DNA of 64,000 nt, from contig NZ_CP026498.1 of assembly GCF_002953255.1 (NCBI RefSeq), positions 671,130 to 735,129 on the forward strand, read 5' to 3'. Under the pieces are notes generated by a model. The model was not told the origin of the DNA and did no database searches. It saw only the letters and a program-made list of their open reading frames with translations. The first letter of the stretch is position 1. The number at the start of each line of letters is the position of its first letter. Position numbers and translations under genes: made by a program. Source of the DNA: Streptomyces sp. CB01881. Lineage in GTDB: Bacteria > Actinomycetota > Actinomycetes > Streptomycetales > Streptomycetaceae. Below, in pieces: positions 26,156 through 34,824 of the stretch.

Positions 26156-27769
26156 TCAGGCGACCGGCGGGAAGGCTTCGGCGTCGGGCTTCAGCAGCTG
26201 GCCCGGTGCCGGCACGGCCTTGTTCACCAGGTAGTCGGTGACCAGCTTGTTCAGCTCCTTGCTCCGGCCGACCGCGCAGTGCTCGATCACGTCGACACTG
26301 ACCAGCACGGCGCTGCCGAGCTGGCGCTGCATGTTCTGGGCGAACTTGTACTGGGTGGCCGGGTCGTAGAGGTTGCCGATCACCATGACCGGGTTGGCGG
26401 TGCGGCGGTTCCAGGGGCCGGTGTACCGCTCGACGTCACGTGCCGGGGCCGGCCAGGTGGCGCAGGCGGGCGCGTCGAAGGCCTGGTAGCGGCCGAAGGT
26501 CGGCGACTCCTTCTCCCAGGCGCGGGCCACGTTGGCGAACACCCGCGGGTTCGACGGGTACGGCTTGTCCTGGCAGTTGACGCCGTAGTACGAGTCGTCG
26601 GAGCTGTACGGGGTCTCCGGAAGGGCCTCGCGCAGCGCGGTGGGGACGGTCACGGCCAGCACGTTCGCGTCGTCGGCGGCCTTCGCGGCCGCCAGCGAGG
26701 GCGCACCCTGCTGCTGGAGCACCTCGTGCAGGGCCTGCAGCGACTTGGCCAGCGGCGCCTGCCGGGTCTGCGCGTAGAGGGCGTTGGCCACCTGGCTGGT
26801 GAAGCTGGAGAGGGTGACCTTGGTGCCGTCCGGCAGGGTGACCGGGCTGGTGCGCAGGTGGTCGCGGATCGCGTCGAACTTGGCCCGGGTGTCGCCGTCG
26901 CCGAAGGCGCAGCGGGGGGCGCCGGCCGTCTTGCAGCGCTTCAGGTACTCGTCCAGGGCGAGTTCGAAACCGCCGGCGCGCTGGCGGTCGTACTCCAGGC
27001 CGTTGTGCAGCCGCAGGTTGGGGTCGACGTTGCCGTCGATGATCAGCGCGCGAACCTTGTCCGGGTACATGTTGGCGTAGGTGGCGCCGATCAGCGTGCC
27101 GTAGGAGAACCCGGCGAAGCTCAGCTGCTTGTCGCCGACGGCCCGGCGCATCCGGTCGAGGTCACGGACGACGTTCTCGGTCGACATGTGCTCGATGAGC
27201 GGGCCGGCGTTGCGTTCGCAGGCGTCGGTGTAGTCCTGGGTGGCGGCCAGGGTGCCGTCGATCTCGGCCTTGGTGACGGGTACACCGATCTGCCGGTCGG
27301 TGACGGCGCTCGCCTCCTCGTCGGTGGTGAAGCACTTCAGCGGGTTGCTCCGGGCGACACCGCGCGGGTCGAAGCCGACCAGGTCGAAGCGGGCCTGTAC
27401 ATCGGGGCCGAACCGGCTGGTGGTGGCCCAGAGGTAGCCGCTGCCGCCGGGGCCGCCGGGGTTGAGGAACAGCGAGCCGATCCGCTTGGACGGGTCCCCG
27501 GCCCGGCGGCGCATCATGGCGATGCCGATCTTCTCGCCGGACGGGTCCGCGTAGTCGAGCGGCACCGGGTAGACGGCGCAGTCGTAGATCCCCGGGTCCG
27601 GCTTCGTCGGGTCGGGGTTGCAGGGCGTCCAGGCGACCGGGTCGACCCGGGCCTCGGCGGCGGGCGCGGCCGAGGGTGGTTCCGGTGCGGCCGACGCCGC
27701 GACGGCGGTTCCGGCGACGAGAGCGAACGCGCTGGCAACGGCCAACGCCAGACTGGGTATGCGGGACAC
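26156..27769 (-). CDS. Secreted alpha/beta hydrolase, tripeptidyl aminopeptidase (TAP) type
   Basis: A 537-residue exported protein. The signal peptide spans about residues 1-28 (LALAVASAFALVAGTAVAAS, AxA cleavage). The mature protein shows VPLDYADPSGEKIGIAMMR, LFLNPGGPGGSGY, FDLVGFDPRGVARSNPL, nucleophile elbow FAGFSYGTLIG (Ser about 222), and the C-terminal TAP-like domain with VMVIGNLYDPATQYKFA (Asp) and EHCAVGRS (His). This matches Streptomyces mycelium-associated tripeptidyl aminopeptidases that cleave tripeptides from exported proteins and peptides. The GTG at 27769 has GAGGAGGTC upstream. Confidence 0.92.
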   Translation of the reverse strand: MSRIPSLALAVASAFALVAGTAVAASAAPEPPSAAPAAEARVDPVAWTPCNPDPTKPDPGIYDCAVYPVPLDYADPSGEKIGIAMMRRRAGDPSKRIGSLFLNPGGPGGSGYLWATTSRFGPDVQARFDLVGFDPRGVARSNPLKCFTTDEEASAVTDRQIGVPVTKAEIDGTLAATQDYTDACERNAGPLIEHMSTENVVRDLDRMRRAVGDKQLSFAGFSYGTLIGATYANMYPDKVRALIIDGNVDPNLRLHNGLEYDRQRAGGFELALDEYLKRCKTAGAPRCAFGDGDTRAKFDAIRDHLRTSPVTLPDGTKVTLSSFTSQVANALYAQTRQAPLAKSLQALHEVLQQQGAPSLAAAKAADDANVLAVTVPTALREALPETPYSSDDSYYGVNCQDKPYPSNPRVFANVARAWEKESPTFGRYQAFDAPACATWPAPARDVERYTGPWNRRTANPVMVIGNLYDPATQYKFAQNMQRQLGSAVLVSVDVIEHCAVGRSKELNKLVTDYLVNKAVPAPGQLLKPDAEAFPPVA

Positions 27770-27832
27770 GCGACCTCCTCCGGTTCTGCAAACCCGGCCA
27801 GCCTGGCAGCCGGGGCCCGGGAGGGGAAGACC

Positions 27833-27877
27833 ATGAACGACGACGAATTCTTCTGGCTGACCGTCATGTCGCAGTGA
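27833..27877 (+). CDS. Possible 14-residue micro-ORF with strong ribosome binding site
   Basis: ATG at 27833, preceded by GGGAGGGGAAGACC, opens a 14-codon frame (MNDDEFFWLTVMSQ) closed by TGA at 27875. It lies 64 nt upstream of, and divergent from, the TAP hydrolase start and has no downstream gene on the same strand for about 1.9 kb. It is acidic then aromatic/hydrophobic and resembles no leader peptide I know. The strong Shine-Dalgarno is the only support; it could be chance. Confidence 0.3.
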   Translation: MNDDEFFWLTVMSQ

Positions 27878-27968
27878 TTTCAGCACTCTGACGGACATTC
27901 CGGCGCAGGATCCACGGCGTGCTGACGGTGCACCGCCAGCTCCCGGGTCCCCCACGGGTGGCGGTGAT

Positions 27969-28028
27969 CCGCCACGGGCCGGGCCGCCACGGGCCAGGCC
28001 GCCACGGGCCAGGCCGCCACCGGTCGGG
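27969..28028. repeat. 15-bp tandem repeat, four copies
   Basis: Four adjacent 15-bp units (27969-27983, 27984-27998, 27999-28013, 28014-28028) of CCGCCACGGGCCAGG, with one or two changes in the outer copies. They lie in the 306-bp gap between the MFS gene (stop 28076) and the start of the TAP hydrolase. They may be slippage products or a structured leader upstream of the hydrolase. Confidence 0.75.
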
Positions 28029-28075
28029 CCGCGACCCGCCGAGCCGGCCCGACGTCCGGCCCGACACCAGTCCTC

Positions 28076-29359
28076 TCAGGCCCGCGCCACGACCTCGCCC
28101 GAGTCCGACACCGGCTCCGGCTCCGGCAGTGGCTCCGGCTCCGACTCCGCCACCCCGGGGCGACGGCGCTCCGCCCACCGCACCACCGGCCCCATCGCAC
28201 AGCCCGCCGCCAGGAAGAACCCACCCAGCAGCAGCCACCCGGGTACGCCCCAGTCCAGCAGCAGCGTGGTCAGCAGCAGCGGTCCGACGGTGCGTGCCAC
28301 CGCCACGCCCGAGCCGAAGAAGCCCTGGTACTGGCCGGTCTGGTGGGCGGGCGCGAGGTCGAAGCTGATCTGCCAGGAGCCCGCGGACTGCTTCATCTCG
28401 CCGATCACCTGGAGCGTCGCGGCCACCACCAGGAGGCCGGCCATCGCCCAGACCGGGACGTCCCCGGCCGAGAGGGCGAAGACCGCGCAGGAGGCGAGCA
28501 GGATGACGCCCGCGTCGCGGACGGCGCGAGAGGCGGAGCGCAGCCCGGTCACGCCGCGGGCCGCGCGGACCTGGAAGGCCATCACCACCACGGTGTTGAG
28601 GACGAACAGGGCCGAGCCGAGCCAGGCGAGGTGCTCGGCCCTGGCGGCGATCCAGAGCGGGATGATCAGGCTGAGCAGCGGCATCCGCAGCAGCAGCACG
28701 GTGTTGACCAGCGTCACCACGGCGTAGGGACGGTCGGAGAGCACGGCCAGCTTCGGTCCGGTGCCCGGGCTCACGGGGGCGGGCGGGACCTCGGGCAGAC
28801 GCAGCAGGATCAGGCCGCTGACCAGGAACCCGACGGCGGTGACCGCGAAGGCGACGAGGAAGCCGGTCCGGCTCCCGGTGCTCAGCACGACGCCGCCGAC
28901 CGCGGCGCCGAGGGCCAGTCCGGCATTGAGGACCGCCTGCAACTGGGCGAGCAGCGTCGTCCGTTCCGCCCGGCCGACCAGGCCGCCGACCAGCGCCTGC
29001 CGGGCCGCCGAGAGTCCGGACTGCGTCGTGGCGTAGAGGCAGACGGCGACCAGGAACGGCGCGAAGGAGCGGACCACCAGGAACGACGCGACCACCGCAC
29101 CGGTGGCGAGCGCCAGCAGCACCGCCGTGCCGCGCGGTCCGCGCCGGTCGGCGAGGTGGCCGAGCGGGACACCGGCCAGCGAGCCCACCGCCCAGGCCAC
29201 GGCCAGGCCGAGGCCGAGCCGGGTGGGGGACATCCCGATGACCCGGGTGAAGTAGAGCGCGGAGCAGGTGTAGTACGCGCCGTCGCCGATCGATCCGACC
29301 AACTGAGCGGTGGCGAGCGTCCGTTGGACGCCTGCGGGCGGGACAAGGCGGATCGGCAA
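28076..29359 (-). CDS. MFS transporter (12-TMS)
   Basis: A 427-residue major facilitator protein with about 12 hydrophobic helices: GLGLAVAWAVGSLAGVPLGH and LADRRGPRGTAVLLAL (motif A) near helix 2-3, GLSAARQALVGGLVGRAERT, and a final cluster of helices. The C-terminal tail (SEPEPLPEPEPVSDSGEV) is an acidic Pro-Glu repeat coded by Ser/Pro/Glu-type repeats in DNA. Substrate unknown; it resembles efflux-type MFS proteins. It is divergent from the IorB-like gene over 0.6 kb. Confidence 0.85.
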   Translation of the reverse strand: MPIRLVPPAGVQRTLATAQLVGSIGDGAYYTCSALYFTRVIGMSPTRLGLGLAVAWAVGSLAGVPLGHLADRRGPRGTAVLLALATGAVVASFLVVRSFAPFLVAVCLYATTQSGLSAARQALVGGLVGRAERTTLLAQLQAVLNAGLALGAAVGGVVLSTGSRTGFLVAFAVTAVGFLVSGLILLRLPEVPPAPVSPGTGPKLAVLSDRPYAVVTLVNTVLLLRMPLLSLIIPLWIAARAEHLAWLGSALFVLNTVVVMAFQVRAARGVTGLRSASRAVRDAGVILLASCAVFALSAGDVPVWAMAGLLVVAATLQVIGEMKQSAGSWQISFDLAPAHQTGQYQGFFGSGVAVARTVGPLLLTTLLLDWGVPGWLLLGGFFLAAGCAMGPVVRWAERRRPGVAESEPEPLPEPEPVSDSGEVVARA

Positions 29360-29994
29360 GGAGACTCCCCCGGTGCGGCGGCCCCGCCGGGAGGCCGCCC
29401 GTTCCTCTACTGACTGACAAGATCAATCCTAGGAGTCGGGTGGCCCAGCGGAAAGGTCCATTCACCAACCGGGCAGGTGGGCCACTTCGGTGCCCCGGAC
29501 GGCCCTGCCGCCGGCCCTCTCCACCGGGCCCCTCCACCGGGCCCCTCCACGGGTCCACCCCGGGGCGCCCACACGGACCCTCGGCGGCCGAACTGCCGTG
29601 CGGGAACGGACGATCCGTCACCCGGGCTTCACCCGGACGGCGGTACCGAGGCCGCGACCCGCCCGCCCCGTGCCGTCCGTATCCACCCCATCCGACATCC
29701 GGAGCCACCCCGTCCGACATCCGGCGGGATGTCCGGTCCGGCCCGAAGCCCGTGTTGACCGGCCAGTAGCCCCCTCCTATGCTCGTCCGCGTTCGCGATC
29801 CGGCAGCGGGGCCGGGGCCGCCCGGGCCCGCCCGGCCGGAGTCGTCGCCGGCTCGAAGGGCTCCCCCCATCAGCACCTCCATCGCACCCTCGGGCAACGC
29901 CCGGAACGCCACCGATCCCACCGCCAATCCCACCGCCGCCCCCGCCGCCCCCGTCGCCGAGGCCCCGCCCGAGGCGGAGGCGGAGGCGCCCGCG
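29360..29994. other. Divergent regulatory region before the IorB-like gene
   Basis: About 635 bp. Features: repeated ATCCGACATCCGG words near 29691-29735, of which GACATCCGGCGGGATGTC (29716-29733) is an inverted repeat; a strong sigma-70-type promoter (29755-29783); then an Ala/Pro-rich open frame that I read as leader rather than protein because its ATG lies inside the -10 box. No independent gene is supported. Confidence 0.5.
29755..29783 (+). promoter_or_regulatory. HrdB-type promoter for the IorB/IorA-like operon
   Basis: TTGACC at 29755-29760, exactly 17 bp spacer, TATGCT at 29778-29783: a near-consensus housekeeping promoter. Transcription should begin near 29790. The inverted repeat just upstream (29716-29733) could be an operator. 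The ATG of the longest reading of the downstream frame (29779) overlaps the -10 element and cannot be the real start. Confidence 0.65.
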
Positions 29995-32241
29995 GTGAGC
30001 CCGGCCGACGGACCCGCGGCCCCCACCGGACGCCGGCGCTTCCTCACCTACCTGCTCGCCGCCCCCACGCTCACCGTGGCCGCCCGGCTGGGCCTGGACG
30101 CCGCCGCGCCCGCCACCGCGCAGGCCGCCGTCCAGACCGCCGCCGAGCGGGCACTCGCCGAACAGGCCTCCGCGCCTTCACAGTTGATCGGCCTGCCGGG
30201 CATCCCGGACATCCTCGACCCCGGCGACGCCCTGATCGTGGCCGGCCTGCCCACCTCCCACCTGCTGGTGCTGGAGGTCACCGCCGACGGACGCGCCGCC
30301 CTGCACCTCCCCCGCCTGGAGGTCGGCCAGGGCCTGACCACGGCCATCGCCATGCTGGTCGCCGAGGAGCTCGACGCCCGGCTCACCGACGTCGACGTCC
30401 CGCTCGCCGACGGCCGCCCGGAACTCCTCTTCAACCAGCTCACCGGTGCCTCCAACTCGGTGCGCTCGCTGTACGACCCGGTCCGCGCCGCCGCTGCCGC
30501 CGCCCGGGCCCGGCTGGTCACCGCCGCCGCCCGCCGCTGGTCGCTGCCGGCCGGCACGCTGCGCACCGCCGACTCCGCCGTCCTCGCCCCCGACGGCCGC
30601 CGGGCCGGCTACGGCGAACTCGCCGCCGAGGCCGCGGGAATCGCCGTCCCGGCCGTGCCCGCCGCACCCAAGCCACCGGACCAGCAGCGCCTGGTGGGGC
30701 GGCCGACGGGCCGGATCGACGCCCGCGACATCGTCACCGGCCGCGCCAAGTACGCCGGGGACCTCGCCGTTCCGGGCGCCGTGCCCTGCGTGGTCGCCCG
30801 GCCGACCACCATCAACGGCACCCTCCGGTCGCTGGACGCCTCGGCCGCCCGCGCGATGCCGGGCGTGCTGGGCGTGTTCACCGTCCCGACCGGCGTCGCC
30901 GTCCTCGCCGAGACCTTCGACCAGGCGCTCAAGGCCCGCGACGCGCTGCTCACCTCCTGGCACCCCGGCCCGGTCGCCGCGCTCTCCGACGCCGACATCC
31001 GGGCCCGGCTGCGCGCCGCCCACCTGCCGTTCCTCGTCCCGCCGCTGCTCACCCAGTACGTGGACAGCGAGTTCGACTTCGCCTTCGTCAACCACGCGCC
31101 GATGGAGGTGCTGACGGCCGTCGCCGATGTTCGGCCGAACCGCGCCGAGCTCTGGTTCGCCTCGCAGACCCCGATCGTCGCCCAGCAGACCATCGCCGCC
31201 GAGCTCGGCCTGCCGCAGGACGCCGTCACCGTCCACGTGGTGCGCGGCGGCGGCTCGTTCGGCCGGCGGCTGTTCTTCGACGCCGCGCTGGAGGCCGCAC
31301 GGATCTCCCGGGCGGCCGGCCGCCCGGTCAAGCTGATGTGGACCCGCAACGACGACATGCGCCACGGCCGGATGCGCCCCGCCAGCCACCACCGGGTCCG
31401 CGCCACCTACGGCCTCGGCCAGGTGATCAGCTACGAGCACCGGGTCGCCACCGTCCGGACCGACTTCCGGCACGGGCTCGGCGAGGCGCTCACCGCCGCC
31501 GGCTTCAACCTCTCGGTGGCGGGGATCAGCCTCGCCCAGGCGTTCTTCCTGCTCAGCGAGAAGAACCCGTACGACGTCGGCATCCCCACCCAGTTGCTCG
31601 CCGAGGTCCCGCTGGACATGCACACCGGCAGCTGGCGCTCGGTCTACTCCGGCACCGTCCGCGTCGCCGACGAGATCATGATGGACGAACTGGCCCGCCG
31701 CCTCGGCCAGGATCCGGTCGCGTTCCGCCGGGCCCGGGTCCGCGACGCCGCGGGCCGTGCCGTGCTCGACAAGGTCGCCCAGGCCGGCCGCTGGGGCCGC
31801 CCGATGCCCGCCGGCCAGGCCCAGGGCATCGGCTACCACGACGAGAACGGCGGGCGCGTCGCCTACCTCGTCGAGCTGGACGCCACCGACCCGAAGCAGC
31901 CCCGCGCCACCAGGGCCGTGATCGCCGCCGACCTCGGGCTGGTGATCAACCCCCGTGGACTGGAGGCCCAGTTGACCGGCGCGCTGATCGACGGCATCTC
32001 GGTCGTCCTCCAGGCCGGCAACCACATCGACCGCGGCGCCGTCCGGGAGGGAAGCTTCGCCGACTTCCGCTACGCCCGACAGCGCAACAGCCCGCCGTCG
32101 GTCGAGATCCACCTCATGCCGCCGAGCGGAGCACCCGGCGGCGCGGGCGAGTTGGGCGTCCCGGCCGCCTCGGCGGCGGTCGCCAACGCGTACGCCCGGG
32201 CGACCGGCACCAGCCCGCGCTCGTTCCCGATCGACTGCTGA
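29995..32241 (+). CDS. Tat-exported molybdopterin hydroxylase large subunit, IorB-like
   Basis: About 748 residues from the GTG at 29995 (GGAGG 8 nt upstream). A twin-arginine signal (GRRRFLTYLLAAPTLTVAAR) at residues 12-31 is followed by aldehyde dehydrogenase/xanthine dehydrogenase-like domains: RLEVGQGLTTAIAMLVAEEL, QRLVGRPTGRIDARDIVTGR, RAKYAGDLAVPGAV, VNHAPMEVLTAVADV, VHVVRGGGSFGRRLFFDAAL and PPSGAPGGAGELGVPAASAA with the catalytic Glu. It matches isoquinoline 1-oxidoreductase beta-type subunits that bind Mo-molybdopterin cytosine dinucleotide and hydroxylate N-heterocycles or aldehydes. The folded, cofactor-loaded complex would be exported with the small subunit encoded next. Confidence 0.88.
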   Translation: MSPADGPAAPTGRRRFLTYLLAAPTLTVAARLGLDAAAPATAQAAVQTAAERALAEQASAPSQLIGLPGIPDILDPGDALIVAGLPTSHLLVLEVTADGRAALHLPRLEVGQGLTTAIAMLVAEELDARLTDVDVPLADGRPELLFNQLTGASNSVRSLYDPVRAAAAAARARLVTAAARRWSLPAGTLRTADSAVLAPDGRRAGYGELAAEAAGIAVPAVPAAPKPPDQQRLVGRPTGRIDARDIVTGRAKYAGDLAVPGAVPCVVARPTTINGTLRSLDASAARAMPGVLGVFTVPTGVAVLAETFDQALKARDALLTSWHPGPVAALSDADIRARLRAAHLPFLVPPLLTQYVDSEFDFAFVNHAPMEVLTAVADVRPNRAELWFASQTPIVAQQTIAAELGLPQDAVTVHVVRGGGSFGRRLFFDAALEAARISRAAGRPVKLMWTRNDDMRHGRMRPASHHRVRATYGLGQVISYEHRVATVRTDFRHGLGEALTAAGFNLSVAGISLAQAFFLLSEKNPYDVGIPTQLLAEVPLDMHTGSWRSVYSGTVRVADEIMMDELARRLGQDPVAFRRARVRDAAGRAVLDKVAQAGRWGRPMPAGQAQGIGYHDENGGRVAYLVELDATDPKQPRATRAVIAADLGLVINPRGLEAQLTGALIDGISVVLQAGNHIDRGAVREGSFADFRYARQRNSPPSVEIHLMPPSGAPGGAGELGVPAASAAVANAYARATGTSPRSFPIDC

Positions 32242-32284
32242 GCGCCCCCTGCGTTCAACCGACCCCCGAAGGGCGCAACTCCCC

Positions 32285-32746
32285 ATGCCCAGCCACACCT
32301 TCGTCCTCAACGGACAGCCGGTCACCGTCGAGGCACCGGACGACATGCCGCTGCTCTGGGTGCTGCGCGACAAGCTCGGCGTCACCGGCCCCAAGTACGG
32401 CTGCGGGGTCGGCGTCTGCCGCGCCTGCACCAGCCACCTGGACGGCGAGGAGTTCCAGCCGTGCACGATGGCGGTCAGGGACTGCGCCGGGCGCAGCGTC
32501 ACCACCATCGAGGGGCTGGCCGACGGCGACACCCTGCACCCCGTCCAGGAGGCCTGGCTCGCCTGCGACGTCGCCCAGTGCGGCTTCTGCCAGCCCGGCC
32601 AGATCATGACCGCGGCAGCCCTGCTGCGCCGTACCCCGGCCCCGACCGACGCGGACATCGACCAGATCCAGAACATCTGCCGCTGCGGCACCTACCCCCG
32701 CATCCGCGAGGCGATCAAGCAGGCCGCCGCCCGCCAGGCTCCGTAG
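32285..32746 (+). CDS. (2Fe-2S)-binding small subunit, IorA-like
   Basis: A 153-residue protein with two 2Fe-2S clusters: plant-type Cys40, Cys45, Cys48 and Cys60 (YGCGVGVCRACTSHLDG) and the C-terminal helical cluster Cys99, Cys102, Cys132 and Cys134 (CGFCQPGQIM, ICRCGTYPRIREA). It passes electrons from the molybdenum subunit to an external acceptor. It starts 43 nt after the IorB stop and has no signal peptide, so it would be carried out by the Tat signal of its partner. No cytochrome or XdhC-type maturation gene is adjacent. Confidence 0.92.
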   Translation: MPSHTFVLNGQPVTVEAPDDMPLLWVLRDKLGVTGPKYGCGVGVCRACTSHLDGEEFQPCTMAVRDCAGRSVTTIEGLADGDTLHPVQEAWLACDVAQCGFCQPGQIMTAAALLRRTPAPTDADIDQIQNICRCGTYPRIREAIKQAAARQAP

Positions 32747-32793
32747 CGCCGCCCGCCAGGATCCGCAGGGCGGTTCGCCAGGATCCGTAGTGC

Positions 32794-32829
32794 GGTCCGC
32801 CCCGCCCGGTGGCGCGGGCGGGGCGGACC
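32794..32829. terminator. Perfect 14-bp bidirectional terminator
   Basis: 32794-32807 pairs exactly with 32816-32829 around an 8-nt loop, between the stop of the IorA-like gene (32746) and the stop of the convergent secreted-protein gene (32844). Confidence 0.75.
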
Positions 32830-32843
32830 GGTTCAGCGGGCCG

Positions 32844-33251
32844 TCAGCACGCGCGCAGGCCGTTGTGGAAGAGCCAGTTGCCATCCGCGTAGGCCCCGTA
32901 GACGAACGCGGTGCCGACGTACGGGTCGCCGTTCGGGTGGGACGCGGAAGTGATCCGGTACCACACGTTGCCCTGGTTGTTGATGTCCGCACCCCTGATC
33001 CAGCAGTCGGGGGAGATCCAGTCCCCGGACCAGCTGAAGGACTGCAGGGTCAGGTCCTGGGTGACCTTGGTGGTCCCCCAGGACGAGTTGTACAGGCCCA
33101 CTCCGTGACCGCTGGGGTGATCGTGGAGGAAGTACACCCCGTCGGCGGACGCGCTGCCCGCCGCCAGGCCGACGCCACCGGCCGCCAGCGCCGCGACGGT
33201 TGCGACGGTCGCGCCGCGCCGCCCGAGCCTGCGGAGGAGTCCCTTGCGCAT
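32844..33251 (-). CDS. Small secreted protein of unknown function
   Basis: A 135-residue exported protein: Arg-rich n-region, hydrophobic core (TVATVAALAAGGVGLAAGSA) and ASA cleavage near residue 36. The mature part is about 100 residues, rich in Trp, Tyr, Asp and Gly (WGTTKVTQDLTLQSFSWSGD, CWIRGADINNQGNVWYRITS, NWLFHNGLRAC), with two cysteines that may form a disulfide. It looks like a compact beta protein. No family recognised. It is divergent from the HTH membrane protein at 33521. Confidence 0.75.
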   Translation of the reverse strand: MRKGLLRRLGRRGATVATVAALAAGGVGLAAGSASADGVYFLHDHPSGHGVGLYNSSWGTTKVTQDLTLQSFSWSGDWISPDCWIRGADINNQGNVWYRITSASHPNGDPYVGTAFVYGAYADGNWLFHNGLRAC

Positions 33252-33520
33252 GTCGATTTCCCCTGTCGTTGTCGTCTCGTTGGCCGGTCGCCCTGACGGC
33301 GACGGCGGGGACAGCTGACCCGATCACCTGCGGTGTTCGGTACCGCCTGACGGAAACTGACAACAGCTGACTGCGGCGGCAGGGCCGGCCCCGGAGCCGC
33401 CTTCCGCCGGGACGATTCAACCGATGGCCGAACACCGCCGTCACGCGTCGCTATGATCCGTACGCGACAAGCGAAGAGCGGTACCGAGGGATCTGACACT
33501 GTCTGACAGCGGGGGGCGTC

Positions 33521-34762
33521 ATGGCGGAGCGGGAGTCACGACCGGGAGAACCCGAACGCGTCAGAGCGGCCGAGGACTTCGCCGCCGAGTTGCGCAGGCT
33601 GCGCCGGGAGGCGGGCCAGCCCTCCTTCCGCACCATGGCGAGGAAAGCCGGCTCGATCTCCCACACCACCCTGCACGAGGCGGCCTCCGGATCGAGGCTG
33701 CCGTCCTGGCCCACGACCAGGGCCTACGTCCAGGCCTGCGGCGGCGACGAGGCCGAGTGGCACCGCCGCTGGATGTCCACCACCAACGAGAACCCGGCCA
33801 CGGACGCGGACACCCGGCCGGTGGCGCCCCCGCCGCCGGCCACTCCCGCCGAGAGCCCCGCGGAGCCGTCGACCTCGCGCGCGTCCGGAAACACCGAACA
33901 GCCGCTGCACCGCCACCGCCTCTGGACCCACGCGGTCAGCCTGCTCATCGGCACGCTGCTCGGAGTCTGCGGCACGCTCGGCCTGGTCGCCTTTCGTGGC
34001 CCCGTCGCGCAGTCCGCACTGCCGCAGGACTGCCCGGTCGGCGACGCCGCCACCCACCAGCCCGCCGAACCGGAGGCCGGCTCGGCCGCCCGCCCCGCCC
34101 CTCCCGGCCCGCTTCCGGCGACGGACCACACGGCGAGCGCCGGCCCGGCCCCGTCCTGGGTGTCCCGGCCCGCCTTCGACCAGCAGATCCTCTCCGGCAC
34201 CGACGTCGTCCTGCCCGTCCTCTCGCCGGTCGCCCGGGGGGACGCCCTGGTCGTGACGATGATGCTGACCAGCACCTGCCCCGGAAAGGTGACGGTGACG
34301 GACACCCAGGGCGACAGGTTCGGAATCGTCGGGGACGTGACGGACTCGCTCCGGCACCGGGTGCTCGTGCTGGCCGCCTTCGGGGTCCCCGCGCTGACCA
34401 CGGCGGACGCGATCCACGTGTCCTACCCGCACTCGAGCAAGTACCACGTCGCGGTGGACGAGTTCCACGGCATCTCCGCCGCCCGGGGCAGCGCCCACGC
34501 CTCCGGCGAGAGCGGCGGGACCGCCTTCACGACCAGCGCCACCCCGCTCGACTGCACGGCCGGTGACCTGCTGGTGGGCACGGTGGGCACCAACACCGGC
34601 ACCGCCCCCGAGTTCAGCCCCGGCTGGACCACCCTTCCGGTGCTCCGGCTCTCCTCCTACCGCCTCACCACCGCCCACCAGGTCGCGGCGGACTCCGCTC
34701 CCTGCGCCGCGACCGGACAGACCACCGCGCAGTGGGGCGCCGTCCTCGCCGCCTTCCACTGA
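33521..34762 (+). CDS. Membrane-anchored protein with N-terminal HTH and extracytoplasmic domain
   Basis: A 413-residue protein. Residues about 18-85 form an HTH-like domain of the kind seen in Streptomyces (FAAELRRLRREAGQPSFRTM, SHTTLHEAASGSRLPSWPTT, VQACGGDEAEWHRRW). A Pro/Ala linker follows, a single transmembrane helix at about 140-160 (AVSLLIGTLLGVCGTLGLVA), then about 230 extracytoplasmic residues with beta-rich segments (VVTMMLTSTCPGKVTVTDTQ, HVAVDEFHGISAARGSAHAS). It is thus shaped like a transmembrane sensor-regulator without a kinase. The ATG has GGGGGGCG upstream. Signal and target genes are unknown. Confidence 0.8.
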   Translation: MAERESRPGEPERVRAAEDFAAELRRLRREAGQPSFRTMARKAGSISHTTLHEAASGSRLPSWPTTRAYVQACGGDEAEWHRRWMSTTNENPATDADTRPVAPPPPATPAESPAEPSTSRASGNTEQPLHRHRLWTHAVSLLIGTLLGVCGTLGLVAFRGPVAQSALPQDCPVGDAATHQPAEPEAGSAARPAPPGPLPATDHTASAGPAPSWVSRPAFDQQILSGTDVVLPVLSPVARGDALVVTMMLTSTCPGKVTVTDTQGDRFGIVGDVTDSLRHRVLVLAAFGVPALTTADAIHVSYPHSSKYHVAVDEFHGISAARGSAHASGESGGTAFTTSATPLDCTAGDLLVGTVGTNTGTAPEFSPGWTTLPVLRLSSYRLTTAHQVAADSAPCAATGQTTAQWGAVLAAFH

Positions 34763-34824
34763 CCGGACGCGTTGCCGCCCCGGGCCCGCGCCCCGGGCCC
34801 GCGCCCCGGGCCCGCCGGGGCGCC

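Noticed and set aside
27969..28028. CRISPR array
   Set aside because: Units are 15 bp and directly adjacent with no spacers.
29779..29994. N-terminal extension of the IorB-like protein from the ATG at 29779
   Set aside because: The ATG lies in the -10 box of a good promoter and the extension is low-complexity Ala/Pro.
29490..32609. A plus-strand frame of about 1040 codons overlapping the IorB-like gene
   Set aside because: It is the shifted frame of the IorB-like gene with no domain; composition is non-coding.
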